A stretch of 59,343 nt of DNA from an uncultured Prevotellaceae bacterium (GCA_900541935.1 UQLZ01000009.1:1-59343); one strand, 5' to 3'; shown: positions 36,201-44,151, numbered from the stretch's first letter. Made by a program: numbers and translations. Notes: a model not told the origin generated them from the sequence alone.

Positions 36201-36692
36201 TACTCCAGGTTTGACAACCGTGCTTGTATAAACCAAAAATTCGTAAGTAGAAGTGTTCTTGTCAAAGAATGATTTAGAAACCTTTCCGAATGGCGTTATC
36301 TGGTTTACTTTCTGGTCATTAGGGATGGTTACAGTAAATTCGCAGACTTTTTCGTTCTTGTTGTTGTAAATTGAGATAGTGCTACTTCCATAGAAGAACA
36401 TATTTGTTGGGCTGTCAGTGAATGTTTGTGTAAACATCCATTCAGAATCGTCTGGGCCATCTATTGTTCCGTAGAAACTTGTTTTTTCAATAGTGAATGA
36501 TGGGTCTGTTGATTTTGTTGATAAGGCATTTAGACGGTTTGCCTTGTCAACATAAGGGCGATTGGCTTTGTTTGCCATTAATGGGAGATGTTGTTTCCCC
36601 TTCAAGCGTGCAAAGTCAATATTGGCAGCACTTGTTGTCAAGCCACTTGCTGCAATTGCCATTGCTGATAGTAGAATAGTAAGTTTTTTCAT
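33207..36692 (-). CDS. Large secreted GLUG-motif adhesin-like protein with T9SS domain
   Basis: A 1161-residue exported protein with a signal peptide (1-23). The first half (about 40-600) is beta-rich and propeller-like with repeated IYNNKNEKVCEF-type strands. Residues about 620-930 carry several GLUG-like repeats (GGFDGGNFAISGLKV, GALAGTVSAADITNVHV, GGIAGTSSRVLIKNCYAFG), a pattern seen in bacterial adhesins. A Big_2-like Ig domain (about 1000-1085) precedes the T9SS sorting end (RIEIYNLNGVCVAKANG, LSNGIYIAAAYN). Surface display is inferred. It is transcribed alone: a promoter box lies at 36728 and a terminator follows. Confidence 0.88.
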   Translation of the reverse strand: MKKLTILLSAMAIAASGLTTSAANIDFARLKGKQHLPLMANKANRPYVDKANRLNALSTKSTDPSFTIEKTSFYGTIDGPDDSEWMFTQTFTDSPTNMFFYGSSTISIYNNKNEKVCEFTVTIPNDQKVNQITPFGKVSKSFFDKNTSTYEFLVYTSTVVKPGVIRGDVIIFNSKGEKVRTFEGATSALLFSEGNSDWNKKERLAIVTTEDEVVGEETIVNNVVNIYRKATMSDQVSDNIISEHSFKFDSNTINYSEGMWLDIKYLNDEFYYILAHYEKPFVSGTDYDAGQMTFTENNFFLTDVYNSKYERVAGVKIPVEKKGYIPTMHGYGILSDYDFSKGMFSGDDNINLIITHQDYNIATDGYLYSFDVYNADGSVIKHISDNVTSWQPMSSIKGYEEQMAFLKNLNATEQVFELVDLPSAKIAQVIPAELDGKLISTNLDRIQEGDTYNYAIGIGQGDSDEEGNVISSIAWYSKDLKLIRYTKFNLGKNAVLFTPVIYNDYLNPYLFDTDDEREYIFIAKIRRDNSEVIDNVLCIANEDGSMIRQFKGDATKGNYLYGSILGLGSQNPSLYIVYVDDNYENFRLEYYGLPFNKFNGGEGSAEKPFLVASAGDLMQIANNPSAHYKMINSIDLSNAGEWTSVDLKGGFDGGNFAISGLKVNSATDYAGLFGNIEGTDDKNKAYVKNLIIVNPVIEGNDVNMNIGALAGTVSAADITNVHVIAPTINWSSEYAASIGGIAGDASFYTNITDCLVSKMTVTSSQATNVGGIAGSIGNSSNIARCSAEINAQARSTIGGIVGAAGGSDNTGSIIDCHAYAVLKGEYAIGGIAGTSSRVLIKNCYAFGNITATAAEYGDYSNPLYNAGGIIGSLATDWNGSSDKVVENCIAMQDFIKAEDPNNNEQKYNGVHRLVGTSVGDLGMGMSENGIGNCYANSKMLINGFTLTGTIENENGGNIVLNDLNKAFFEKNGYVYGNNADAPWTGDIIPVLYFEANAIHMEFAQSKIQMDAYSTAEATINVSNGNADDITVTSSNDAIVKVTGVTVDNVDGNIQVNVALESVANGVVTLTAKLGNLTATCTVVAGDASVNEIVTENMSIVQNGRNIIANGAERIEIYNLNGVCVAKANGSEMSVSNLSNGIYIAAAYNANGGRTTAKLVIR

Positions 36693-36727
36693 TTAGTGAA
36701 GTTTATTATTGGTTTACTGATTTTTGT

Positions 36728-36736
36728 GCAAAGATA
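36728..36736 (-). promoter_or_regulatory. Probable -7 box of the GLUG-type cargo gene
   Basis: TATCTTTGC on the minus strand fits the Bacteroidetes consensus and lies 35 bases before the ATG. The argD terminator stem begins one base upstream, so its DNA covers the -33 region. Confidence 0.5.
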
Positions 36737-36737
36737 G

Positions 36738-36788
36738 CTAAAAAGCACATATTTTCTAAACAAAAGTAAAGAAATATGTGCTTTTTAG
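36738..36788 (-). terminator. Terminator of the arg operon
   Basis: A perfect 17-bp stem, CTAAAAAGCACATATTT (36738-36754) with its complement at 36772-36788, around a 17-base loop. It lies 22 bases past the argD stop and ends where the next gene's promoter begins. Confidence 0.8.
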
Positions 36789-36810
36789 TTTGCAAATGAA
36801 ACTTTAATAC

Positions 36811-37932
36811 TCAAATTGTTCGTTTAAGTCGTTTTAAAAATTCATCAGCCAATTCTTTTGTAATTGATAGAGGAGGAAGAAGTCTTATAACATTTGTTCC
36901 TGATGCACCTGTGAATACGTGTTGCTCAAACAGCAGGCGGGTGCGCAGTTCTTTTACTGGTGCGCCAAAGTCAAGCCCAATCATCAAGCCCTTGCCGCGA
37001 ACTTCTTTTATCTGAGGAATTTTCTTGAGTTCGCACATTAGATATTCGCCAACCTTTGCTGCATTTTCAACAAGGTTTTCATTTTTTAATACTTCAAGGA
37101 CAGCAATTGCGGCGGCGCAACCGAGATGATTTCCGCCGAATGTTGTACCGAGCATTCCGTATGATGGCTTTAGTTCTGGACTGATGATTACTCCACTCAT
37201 CGGGTATCCGTTTGCAATTCCTTTGGCAACTGTTATAATGTCAGCCTTAATATTGCAGTGCTGGTGGGCAAAGAATTTTCCTGATCTTCCGTATCCAGAT
37301 TGTATTTCATCAGCAATTAGAATTGCTCCGTATTTGTCGCATGCTTTTCGCAAATCCTGGAAAAATTCCTCTGTAGGAATGTTAACACCGCCAACGCCTT
37401 GAATGCCTTCAATGATGACAGCGGCTACATCGCCTTTTTCCAATTCTTTCTCAACTGCGTCTGCATTGCCAAATTCAATAAAGGAAACGTTTCCGTTGGC
37501 ATTGACAGGGGCAACAATTTTAGGGTTATCTGTGGCTTCAACGGCAAGAGATGTTCTGCCATGGAAGGCTTTGCTGAATGCGATGATTCTTGATTTTCCC
37601 GTATGGAATGAAGCGAGTTTCATTGCATTTTCGTTGGCTTCAGCACCTGAATTGACGAGAAAAAGTTGATAATTATCGTAACCGCATTCCTCACCGAGTA
37701 ACTTTGCAAGTTTCTGCTGTAGTGAATTATGTACAGAGTTTGAGTAGAAAACCAGTTTTTCTGCCTGCTCCTTGATAGCCTTTACATAATGCGGGTGGCT
37801 GTGACCGATTGAAATAACTGCGTGACCTCCATACAGGTCAAGGTATTCAGTCCCGTTTGTATCGTAAACATAGCAATCTTTGCCTTTGACGATTTCAATA
37901 TCGAACAAAGGGTAAACATCAAATAAATTCAT
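36811..37932 (-). CDS. argD: Acetylornithine/succinylornithine aminotransferase ArgD
   Basis: A 373-residue class III PLP-dependent aminotransferase. It shows VNSGAEANENAMKLA (PLP phosphate contact), the FHGRTSLA segment, LIADEIQSGYGRSGKFFAH, and the Schiff-base Lys in ITVAKGIANGYPMSGVI. It converts the N-acyl-glutamate semialdehyde to N-acyl-ornithine. In Bacteroides the acyl group is succinyl rather than acetyl, so that is likely here too, but sequence alone does not show it. Last gene of the operon, 12 bases after argC. Confidence 0.95.
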   Translation of the reverse strand: MNLFDVYPLFDIEIVKGKDCYVYDTNGTEYLDLYGGHAVISIGHSHPHYVKAIKEQAEKLVFYSNSVHNSLQQKLAKLLGEECGYDNYQLFLVNSGAEANENAMKLASFHTGKSRIIAFSKAFHGRTSLAVEATDNPKIVAPVNANGNVSFIEFGNADAVEKELEKGDVAAVIIEGIQGVGGVNIPTEEFFQDLRKACDKYGAILIADEIQSGYGRSGKFFAHQHCNIKADIITVAKGIANGYPMSGVIISPELKPSYGMLGTTFGGNHLGCAAAIAVLEVLKNENLVENAAKVGEYLMCELKKIPQIKEVRGKGLMIGLDFGAPVKELRTRLLFEQHVFTGASGTNVIRLLPPLSITKELADEFLKRLKRTI

Positions 37933-37944
37933 TTTTACAATAGT

Positions 37945-38910
37945 TTAAAAAGCCGAAGCCTTTAGTTGCAGACCAACTCTTTCGTGTAGTCCGAAAAGCA
38001 GGTTCATATTGTGGACTGCTTGTCCGGAAGCACCTTTGAGAAGGTTGTCGATAACAGAAATAATTAGTAGTTTGTTGCCTTCCTTTTCGAGGTGAATAAT
38101 ACATTTATTAGTGTTGACAACATCTTTCAAGTCCGGCATTTTGTCGCTGATAAATGTAAATCGGTGATCGTCGTAGTAATCTTCGTATAATTTTTTGATT
38201 TCATCAAGGGCAATCGGGCAGTCGAGGTATGCGGCAACGAAAATTCCACGAGAGAAGCAGCCCCTCATGGGAATTAGGTTAATTTCGCTGTTGAAACTGT
38301 TTTGCAAGGATTTTAGCGTTTGCTTGATTTCTGCAAGGTGCTGGTGCTTGAAAGGCTTGTAAACAGAAATGTTGTCATTTCTCCAAGAGAAATGAGATGT
38401 TGCACCAGGTTTAACACCGGCACCGGTAGAACCTGTAATTGCAGTAATGTTAATATCACTGTTAAGCAGCAAGTTCTTTGCAAGTGGCAGCAAAGCCAGT
38501 TGTATTGCAGTTGCAAAGCAGCCTGGATTTGCAACTCTTTTGCCTCTGATAATGTATTTTCTGTTAATTTCAGGCAAGCCATAGATAAAGTCATGGTCAC
38601 CTTCAAGGCGGAAATCTTGTGAAAGGTCAACTATTTTTAAGTCTTCCGGAATATCGTGAGATTCAATGAATTTCTTAGATTCTCCGTGCGGAGTGCAGAA
38701 GAAGATAACATCCACCTCGTTGAAAGGGGTGGAAGAGGTAAAAATCAAGTCAGTTTCTCCAATTAAACCTTGGTGTACTGAAGATATAGGGTTCCCCGCA
38801 TTGCTACTGCTGTTTACCCAAATTAATTCAACGTCTGGATGGTTAAGAAGAATTCTTATTAATTCACCGGCTGTGTAACCGGCACCTCCAATAATTCCGG
38901 CTTTTATCAT
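37945..38910 (-). CDS. argC: N-acyl-gamma-glutamyl-phosphate reductase ArgC
   Basis: A 321-residue NADPH-dependent reductase. The N-terminal Rossmann motif is GIIGGAGYTAGELIRIL, and the active-site Cys lies in VANPGCFATAIQLALLPL. Further family stretches are GSTGAGVKPGATSHFSWRND and PMRGCFSRGIFVAAY. It reduces the acyl-glutamyl phosphate to the semialdehyde, the step before ArgD. Its ATG overlaps the argG stop by one base (TAATG), which points to translational coupling. Confidence 0.96.
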   Translation of the reverse strand: MIKAGIIGGAGYTAGELIRILLNHPDVELIWVNSSSNAGNPISSVHQGLIGETDLIFTSSTPFNEVDVIFFCTPHGESKKFIESHDIPEDLKIVDLSQDFRLEGDHDFIYGLPEINRKYIIRGKRVANPGCFATAIQLALLPLAKNLLLNSDINITAITGSTGAGVKPGATSHFSWRNDNISVYKPFKHQHLAEIKQTLKSLQNSFNSEINLIPMRGCFSRGIFVAAYLDCPIALDEIKKLYEDYYDDHRFTFISDKMPDLKDVVNTNKCIIHLEKEGNKLLIISVIDNLLKGASGQAVHNMNLLFGLHERVGLQLKASAF

Positions 38911-40115
38911 TATATATGTTCGTCTTTATGGTTAGTATAATAAACTCTCAACGGAGTTGAAAGCACTTTAATAAATCCTTTAGCGTCTTCGGCAGTCCAG
39001 CCTTTTTGCATTTCACCGTATTCTCCAAATTTTGTTTTTACCAAATCATCTTTTGATTCAACGCCAACCATGAAGAACGATAGCGGTCGTAGTTCTACAA
39101 TCACGGTGCCGTTGACATTTCTTTGAGAAGACTCAAGCATAGCCTCAATATCACGCATGACAGGTTCGAGGTACTGGCTTTCGTGAAGGAACATACCATA
39201 CCAGTTTGCAACTTGGTCTTTCCAGTACTGTTGCCATTTGCTGAGTGTGTATTTTTCGAGGAACTTGTGAGCGTTTATAATTAGCATAGGCGCTGCTGCT
39301 TCAAAGCCAACGCGTCCCTTAATTCCGATGATTGTGTCGCCAACGTGCATGTCGCGTCCTATTCCGTAAGGAGCGGCAATTTCTTCTACTTTCTTGATAG
39401 CTTCTATCTTGTCATCATATACAGTACCGTTAACGCTATACAGTTCTCCGTTTTTGAATTCAAGACGGATTTCTTCTTTACCAGTCTTTGTAACCTGTTT
39501 TAGGTATGCTTCTTCTGGTAGTCCTTGTGCTGAATCAAGTATTTCACCACCGCAGATTGACGTACCCCATATACCAACGTTATAAGAGTACTTCATCTTT
39601 GTAAAGTCAGCAACGAAGCCGTTTTTTCTTAGGTATTCAATTTCCTCTTCGCGGCTTAGGGCATTGTCACGGGTAAGAGTGATGATTTCTACGTCAGGAG
39701 CCATGACAAGAAATGTCATATCGAATCTAACTTGGTCGTTACCTGCACCTGTTGAGCCGTGCGCAATGGCGTCTGCCCCAATTTCATTGGCATACTGGGC
39801 AATTGCAAGTGCTTGGAATATTCGTTCCGAACTAACGGAAATAGGGTATGTGCCGTTTCTTAGGACATTCCCAAATACCATATATTTAAGGCTTTTTGCA
39901 TAGTATTCCTGAGTGACGTCAAGAGTTACATATTTTTTTGCTCCGAGTTTGTATGCGTTTTCTTCGTTCGCTTTTAACTGCTCCGGGCTGAATCCGCCTG
40001 TATTAGCACAAGCAGCGTAAACGTCATATCCTTTTTCTTTGGCAAGGAACATAACAGTGTATGATGTGTCAAGACCACCACTGTAGGCAACTACCACTTT
40101 TTTCTTGTTATCCAT
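38910..40115 (-). CDS. argG: Argininosuccinate synthase ArgG
   Basis: A 401-residue ATP-dependent ligase joining citrulline and aspartate. It starts with KKVVVAYSGGLDTSYTVMFL (the PP-loop SGGxDTS), followed by AHGSTGAGNDQVRFDM and the AAPYGIGRDMHVGDTIIGIK segment. ATG 40115 is preferred; another ATG at 40133 overlaps the 3' end of the GNAT gene. It is the third gene of the operon. Confidence 0.95.
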   Translation of the reverse strand: MDNKKKVVVAYSGGLDTSYTVMFLAKEKGYDVYAACANTGGFSPEQLKANEENAYKLGAKKYVTLDVTQEYYAKSLKYMVFGNVLRNGTYPISVSSERIFQALAIAQYANEIGADAIAHGSTGAGNDQVRFDMTFLVMAPDVEIITLTRDNALSREEEIEYLRKNGFVADFTKMKYSYNVGIWGTSICGGEILDSAQGLPEEAYLKQVTKTGKEEIRLEFKNGELYSVNGTVYDDKIEAIKKVEEIAAPYGIGRDMHVGDTIIGIKGRVGFEAAAPMLIINAHKFLEKYTLSKWQQYWKDQVANWYGMFLHESQYLEPVMRDIEAMLESSQRNVNGTVIVELRPLSFFMVGVESKDDLVKTKFGEYGEMQKGWTAEDAKGFIKVLSTPLRVYYTNHKDEHI

Positions 40116-40119
40116 AATT

Positions 40120-40674
40120 TTATTTGTTTTCATGTTCTTTAGGGTCGTAGAGCATGCCGGTGCAAAGGCACATTCTTCGTCCGTTGCGTTGTAGAATATC
40201 AAAATTTACACAACTTTCGCACCCTTTCCAGAATGCTTCGTCATCGGTGAGTTGTGAAAAAGTTACGGGTCTGTAGCCGAGTTCGTTGTTCATTTTCATA
40301 ACAGCAGCCCCGGTTGTTAAACTGAAAATCTTAGCGTCAGGAAATCTTTTTCGTGATAATTCGAAAATTTCCCTTTTAATTTTTTTTGCCAGTCCGATTC
40401 CTCTGAATTCATCGGCAACAATCAAACCTGAGTTTGCAACGAAAGTCTTGTTACTCCAACTTTCTATGTAACTGAAACCGGCAAAACGCCCTTCGTAAAG
40501 AGCAACAACGGCTTTGTGCTCAAGCATTTTCTGCTTGACGTATTCAGGCGAGCGCTTTGCTATACCGGTTCCGCGAACTTTCGCAGCTCTCGTAATTGTG
40601 TCGAGGATTTCGTCCACATACTCGATGTGCTCCTCGCTGGCAACAACAATTTCAATTTTTTCTTGGTCAATCAT
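40120..40674 (-). CDS. GNAT acyltransferase with Cys cluster, candidate N-acylglutamate synthase
   Basis: A 184-residue GNAT protein with the acyl-CoA-binding loop EFRGIGLAKKIKREIFEL (the R/Q-x-x-G-x-G/A motif) near residue 90-107. The C-terminal end adds CESCVNFDILQRNGRRMCLC (about residues 154-173), whose C-x2-C and C-x-C pairs could bind zinc or iron-sulfur. It sits between argR and argG, as in Bacteroides, so a role as the first enzyme (acylation of glutamate) is a good inference. The classical ArgA and ArgJ families are absent from the operon. Family membership is firm; the reaction is not. Confidence 0.85.
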   Translation of the reverse strand: MIDQEKIEIVVASEEHIEYVDEILDTITRAAKVRGTGIAKRSPEYVKQKMLEHKAVVALYEGRFAGFSYIESWSNKTFVANSGLIVADEFRGIGLAKKIKREIFELSRKRFPDAKIFSLTTGAAVMKMNNELGYRPVTFSQLTDDEAFWKGCESCVNFDILQRNGRRMCLCTGMLYDPKEHENK

Positions 40675-40695
40675 TCTTTTTTTATAATAATACCT

Positions 40696-41187
40696 TTATA
40701 TAATAATGCTGTTAACAGGAATAAAGCGTTGGAGAATCTGCATCGCTTCATCATGAGTGACGTCTTCTCTCAATACTGCAAAGATTGTGTCAGCGCCAGC
40801 AATGGTACCCAGAATTTCAGGAGGCCTGCTCATGTCTATGTCGTATGCAAGGCCGCTTGCATAGCCGTTTCTTGTCTTTATAACTGCCATGTGCCCGGAG
40901 AATGTTAGAGATACAAAACCAACAGAGTTGTTTGGGTTTGTAGGACCTTGATTTACAGTTAGCATTGTGTCTCTAACATCATTGCTGTTTGGAACGATAT
41001 AGATATAGTCGCCTTTGTCTGTTGCAACTTTTGTAACTCTTAGTTTCTTTAGGTCTCGTGACAACGTTGCTTGTGTTACTGGAAATCCTTTTTCTGCAAG
41101 GATTTTGACTAATTCGTCCTGGCAACCTACGCTTTGAGTCTTGATAATCTCAAGAATGAGTTGTAATCGATTTTTTTTATTCTTCAT
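40696..41187 (-). CDS. argR: Arginine repressor ArgR
   Basis: A 163-residue regulator. The N-terminal winged helix-turn-helix has QDELVKILAEKGFPVTQATL followed by SRDLKKLRVTK. The C-terminal hexamerisation and arginine-binding domain has PEILGTIAGADTIFAVL. It is the first gene of the operon and probably controls it from its own promoter. ATG 41187 is used; a TTG three codons upstream is unlikely. A -7 box and an inverted repeat lie upstream. Confidence 0.95.
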   Translation of the reverse strand: MKNKKNRLQLILEIIKTQSVGCQDELVKILAEKGFPVTQATLSRDLKKLRVTKVATDKGDYIYIVPNSNDVRDTMLTVNQGPTNPNNSVGFVSLTFSGHMAVIKTRNGYASGLAYDIDMSRPPEILGTIAGADTIFAVLREDVTHDEAMQILQRFIPVNSIII

Positions 41188-41229
41188 TAGTCTCAATTTT
41201 ATTATGTGTATCTAATATGGAATTTTTAT

Positions 41230-41280
41230 GCAAAGATACGAATTATTCTGTAGTTATAGCGTTTTGTTCTGTAAAACGCT
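41230..41280 (-). promoter_or_regulatory. arg operon promoter with inverted repeat (candidate operator)
   Basis: The -7 box TATCTTTGC lies on the minus strand at 41230-41238, 43 bases before the argR ATG. An eight-base inverted repeat, AGCGTTTT and AAAACGCT (41258-41265, 41273-41280), covers the -33 region. No TTTG -33 box is visible there. The repeat does not look like the E. coli ARG box, so its link to ArgR is a guess. Confidence 0.5.
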
Positions 41281-41411
41281 AAAAAATAAGCATTTTTAAG
41301 AAAAACGCCAAGTTATTTAAGAATTGTTTTGAGTATAATAATAGAAAATGCAAAAATGAAATTTTGATTATCCTTTTTAATGGATATTTAACGAGCAAAC
41401 TTCAATAGTTT

Positions 41412-42191
41412 TTACTCAAATCTCCAGATGATTGTTCCCATCTTTTCACCAGTTGCGTTTTTTGGTACTGAGAATTTTGAGTTGAGTGAAGCCTGCTCGC
41501 AGGATCGTCGGACGCGTTGGTTAGCGGCGGCGGCTCCAGTTCCTCTAAGATATTTTGCGTATGTAACGTTACCGGCACTGTTAACTTTTACTTGTATTTC
41601 AATAGTGCCGTCAAATCCGCTTGAAGGTCTTCCCCAAGAAGCGAGGGTGTATCCGATGCCGAGAGTGTGTCCTGGCTGACCTTTAGCAAGGCCTGTTTCT
41701 GAGTTTCCGCTTTCAGAGCCGGACTTTCCCTTTTGATTAGATTTGCTAAAAGCGTTTTTTATGTTTTTGTTAATTTTCTTGCTCTCGTTTTTCTGACGTT
41801 CCTGCTCTTTTTTTGCACGTTCTTTTTCTGCAAGTTCTTCTTTGGAAGGTCCGTTTGCTTTTTTCTCGGATGTCATTTCCGATTCATTATCTGTAGAAAC
41901 AAGAGTAGAGCCGTCGCCAGGTTCGCCTGCGTTTTCGTTGTCCTGTCCTGATGGCGTTGATTCGCTGTCGGCACTATTTTGTGAGTTTGGCTGGTCGTTT
42001 AAGTCTGGCGTTTCCATATCACCCATTGCAACAAATTCACCTCCGAAGGTGATGTCGGTTTGTGCCGGTTCTGGAATTAAATCTTCTTCTCCAGGATATA
42101 TGAGGGTATTCCACATAAGAATCAGTGCCACTCCAATGTGAATGAGAATGGCAATTGCTGCTGCTGTTATCTTACGTGAATCGAATTTCAT
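41412..42191 (-). CDS. TonB/TolA-like energy transducer
   Basis: A 259-residue protein with one N-terminal membrane segment (about 9-28), a long periplasmic low-complexity linker rich in Ser, Asn, Glu and Lys (about 45-165), and a C-terminal globular part (GTIEIQVKVNSAGNVTYAKY, ending in GTIIWRFE) like the TonB C-terminal fold. It follows exbB and exbD with a TAATG overlap, so it is the transducer of that proton-driven motor. Target receptors are not in the window. TonB and TolA are hard to separate here; the exbBD neighbourhood suits either. Confidence 0.88.
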   Translation of the reverse strand: MKFDSRKITAAAIAILIHIGVALILMWNTLIYPGEEDLIPEPAQTDITFGGEFVAMGDMETPDLNDQPNSQNSADSESTPSGQDNENAGEPGDGSTLVSTDNESEMTSEKKANGPSKEELAEKERAKKEQERQKNESKKINKNIKNAFSKSNQKGKSGSESGNSETGLAKGQPGHTLGIGYTLASWGRPSSGFDGTIEIQVKVNSAGNVTYAKYLRGTGAAAANQRVRRSCEQASLNSKFSVPKNATGEKMGTIIWRFE

Positions 42192-42655
42192 TATTGTTCG
42201 CCGGTTGTTGGTGTTATAGATTCGGCAACTTGTTCTGCACTTTTCATTTTTGCTGGTTTAGTTGCCAAAACCATTTTCAGATTATGTCTTGCAGTCATGT
42301 CAAGGACTTCAACTATCTTTCCGTATGGCACCGACTCATCTGCGTATAGTGCGATAAATTGTGTTGAATCTTGTTTCTGTGTGAGTTCAAGGAAAGTAAT
42401 CAGTTGGTCGCTTTCGATAGGTTGAGGCTCTGTTTCGCCGAATGCTGCGAAAAGTTTCTGGTCTTTATCGATATAAACCTTTGTTCCTGGCTTGATGACA
42501 GTCTGCTCGGAACTTTGTGGCAATTTAACCTCTAATGCCGTAGGGAATACGAAAGTTGAAGTTACCATAAAGAATATGAGCAGCAAGAAGATGACATCGG
42601 TCATAGATGCCATGCTATATGTTGCCAGAAGGTCGTTTTGTCGTTTCAAAGCCAT
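42191..42655 (-). CDS. exbD: ExbD/TolR-family biopolymer transport protein
   Basis: A 154-residue protein with one N-terminal membrane segment: MASMTDVIFLLLIFFMVTST contains the conserved Asp that carries protons. A periplasmic domain follows (FIALYADESVPYGKIVEVLD). It forms the pentamer-dimer motor with ExbB to power TonB. Its stop overlaps the tonB-like start, and it begins 11 bases after exbB. Confidence 0.93.
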   Translation of the reverse strand: MALKRQNDLLATYSMASMTDVIFLLLIFFMVTSTFVFPTALEVKLPQSSEQTVIKPGTKVYIDKDQKLFAAFGETEPQPIESDQLITFLELTQKQDSTQFIALYADESVPYGKIVEVLDMTARHNLKMVLATKPAKMKSAEQVAESITPTTGEQ

Positions 42656-42666
42656 ATCAGAATGTA

Positions 42667-43356
42667 TTATTTAGAAGCCGGCTCGTTGAGCAGGTCCATA
42701 AATTCCATAGTCTTGTTTTCGAGTTGGTTCATAACGTGGTTTACGCGTGCTGACAGGTAGTTGTAAGCAAATAGGGCGATGATACCAACGATAAGTCCGG
42801 CAACGGTAGTTACGAGTGCTTCGTAGATTCCGTTTGCCAAGATTGAGATATTAGCGTTGTTTCCGGCGCTTGCCAATGAGAAGAACGCTTTAACCATACC
42901 AGTAACAGTTCCCAAGAAACCGAGCATAGGTGCTCCGGCTGCTGTTGTTGCGAGCCATGTGAATCCCTTGCCGAGGCGTGCAACCTCGATATTTCCAACA
43001 TTCTCAATAGCAACGAGAACGTCATTCATCGGTCTGCCGATGCGGGAGATGCCTTTGAGAATAAGGCGAGAGTATGGTGTATCGGTTTTTTTGCACAGGT
43101 TTTCAGCACTTTCAATTTCTCCTTCGTGGATGTAGTCCTTGATTTTTTTCATGAAAGTTGCATCGTCAGAGGCTGCTTTCCGTAGAGCAATCCAGCGCTC
43201 GAAGAAGATGTAAATGCTTACCAATGAAAGAACTATTAGAGGAATCATTATGAATCCGCCTTTTAGACAAAGATCCCAAACGGAGATTTCCTGCGTGGGA
43301 GTAACTGCCGGTTCGGCTTGTAGCATTATTGCTGAAAGTATGTTGCTGTACATCAT
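42667..43356 (-). CDS. exbB: MotA/TolQ/ExbB proton channel family protein
   Basis: A 229-residue protein with three membrane segments (about 32-52, 130-150, 168-190). The signatures are GFTWLATTAAGAPMLGFLGT and VTGMVKAFFSLASAG, ending in LVTTVAGLIVGIIALFAYNY. It is the stator part of the TonB motor. The reading order pdxJ, exbB, exbD, tonB, with a 21-base gap after pdxJ, matches Bacteroides-like genomes and suggests one transcript. Confidence 0.94.
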   Translation of the reverse strand: MMYSNILSAIMLQAEPAVTPTQEISVWDLCLKGGFIMIPLIVLSLVSIYIFFERWIALRKAASDDATFMKKIKDYIHEGEIESAENLCKKTDTPYSRLILKGISRIGRPMNDVLVAIENVGNIEVARLGKGFTWLATTAAGAPMLGFLGTVTGMVKAFFSLASAGNNANISILANGIYEALVTTVAGLIVGIIALFAYNYLSARVNHVMNQLENKTMEFMDLLNEPASK

Positions 43357-43377
43357 TATTTATAGTTTTTGCGGTGG

Positions 43378-44094
43378 TTATTTCAAGCAGTTTTTGTATT
43401 GTTTTATTGTTTCTTCCAGTCCGAGGTAAAGTGCGTCGGAGATAAGAGCGTGACCTATTGAAACTTCGTTAAGGTATGGCACGTTCTTGTGGAAAAATTC
43501 AAGATTTTCAAGGCTAAGGTCGTGACCAGCGTTAACACCAAGACCAACATTGTGAGCAGCGATAGACGCCTTTACAAAAGGTTCAACTGCTGCTTCCGGA
43601 TCTGTTGGGTATAGAGTGGCGTAAGGCTCGGTATATAATTCCACTCTGTCAGCACCTGTTTTTGCAGCCAAGGCGATGTTTTTCTCGTCTGTACCCACAA
43701 AGATGCTCGTTCTGATTCCTTTTTCCTTCAGACGGTCAACAATCTGAGTGAGAAATTCGAGGTTTGGCTCTATATCCCATCCGTGATTAGATGTCAATGT
43801 GTCGGGAGCGTCAGGAACAAGGGTGACTTGTGCCGGCTTTACTTTCAGAACCAAATCCATAAAAGGTTCTGACGGATAACCTTCAATATTGAATTCCGTT
43901 TTTAGCAACGGGCGCAGTTCGTAAACGTCGCTATGCTTGATATGCCTTTCATCGGGCCTTGGGTGAACGGTGATGCCGTCCGCTCCGAACTGCTCGCAAT
44001 CCAAAGCAACTTTGCTGACATTAGGAACGTTTCCTCCGCGGGCGTTGCGGATTGTTGCCACTTTATTTATATTTACACTTAAATTAGTCACCAT
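43378..44094 (-). CDS. pdxJ: Pyridoxine 5'-phosphate synthase PdxJ
   Basis: A 238-residue TIM-barrel enzyme that condenses 1-deoxyxylulose 5-phosphate with aminoacetone phosphate to pyridoxine phosphate. Family stretches are LSVNINKVATIRNARGG, GADGITVHPRPDERHIKHSD, and LGVNAGHDLSLENLEFF, then EVSIGHALISDALYLGLEET. Normal length. It is divergent from the lipoprotein and nadK genes, and a -7 box TAACTTTGC lies upstream on the minus strand (44143-44151). Confidence 0.97.
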   Translation of the reverse strand: MVTNLSVNINKVATIRNARGGNVPNVSKVALDCEQFGADGITVHPRPDERHIKHSDVYELRPLLKTEFNIEGYPSEPFMDLVLKVKPAQVTLVPDAPDTLTSNHGWDIEPNLEFLTQIVDRLKEKGIRTSIFVGTDEKNIALAAKTGADRVELYTEPYATLYPTDPEAAVEPFVKASIAAHNVGLGVNAGHDLSLENLEFFHKNVPYLNEVSIGHALISDALYLGLEETIKQYKNCLK

Positions 44095-44142
44095 AGTTGT
44101 GTCTTAAAATTTTTTCAAGCAAAATTTTTGCATTTCACGTCT

Positions 44143-44151
44143 GCAAAGTTA
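44143..44151 (-). promoter_or_regulatory. Probable -7 box of pdxJ and the tonB system
   Basis: TAACTTTGC on the minus strand, 48 bases before the pdxJ ATG. The -33 box is not clear. Confidence 0.45.

Noticed and set aside
38320..39903. Plus-strand open frames inside argC and argG
   Set aside because: Antisense to conserved enzyme genes and without any recognisable domain.
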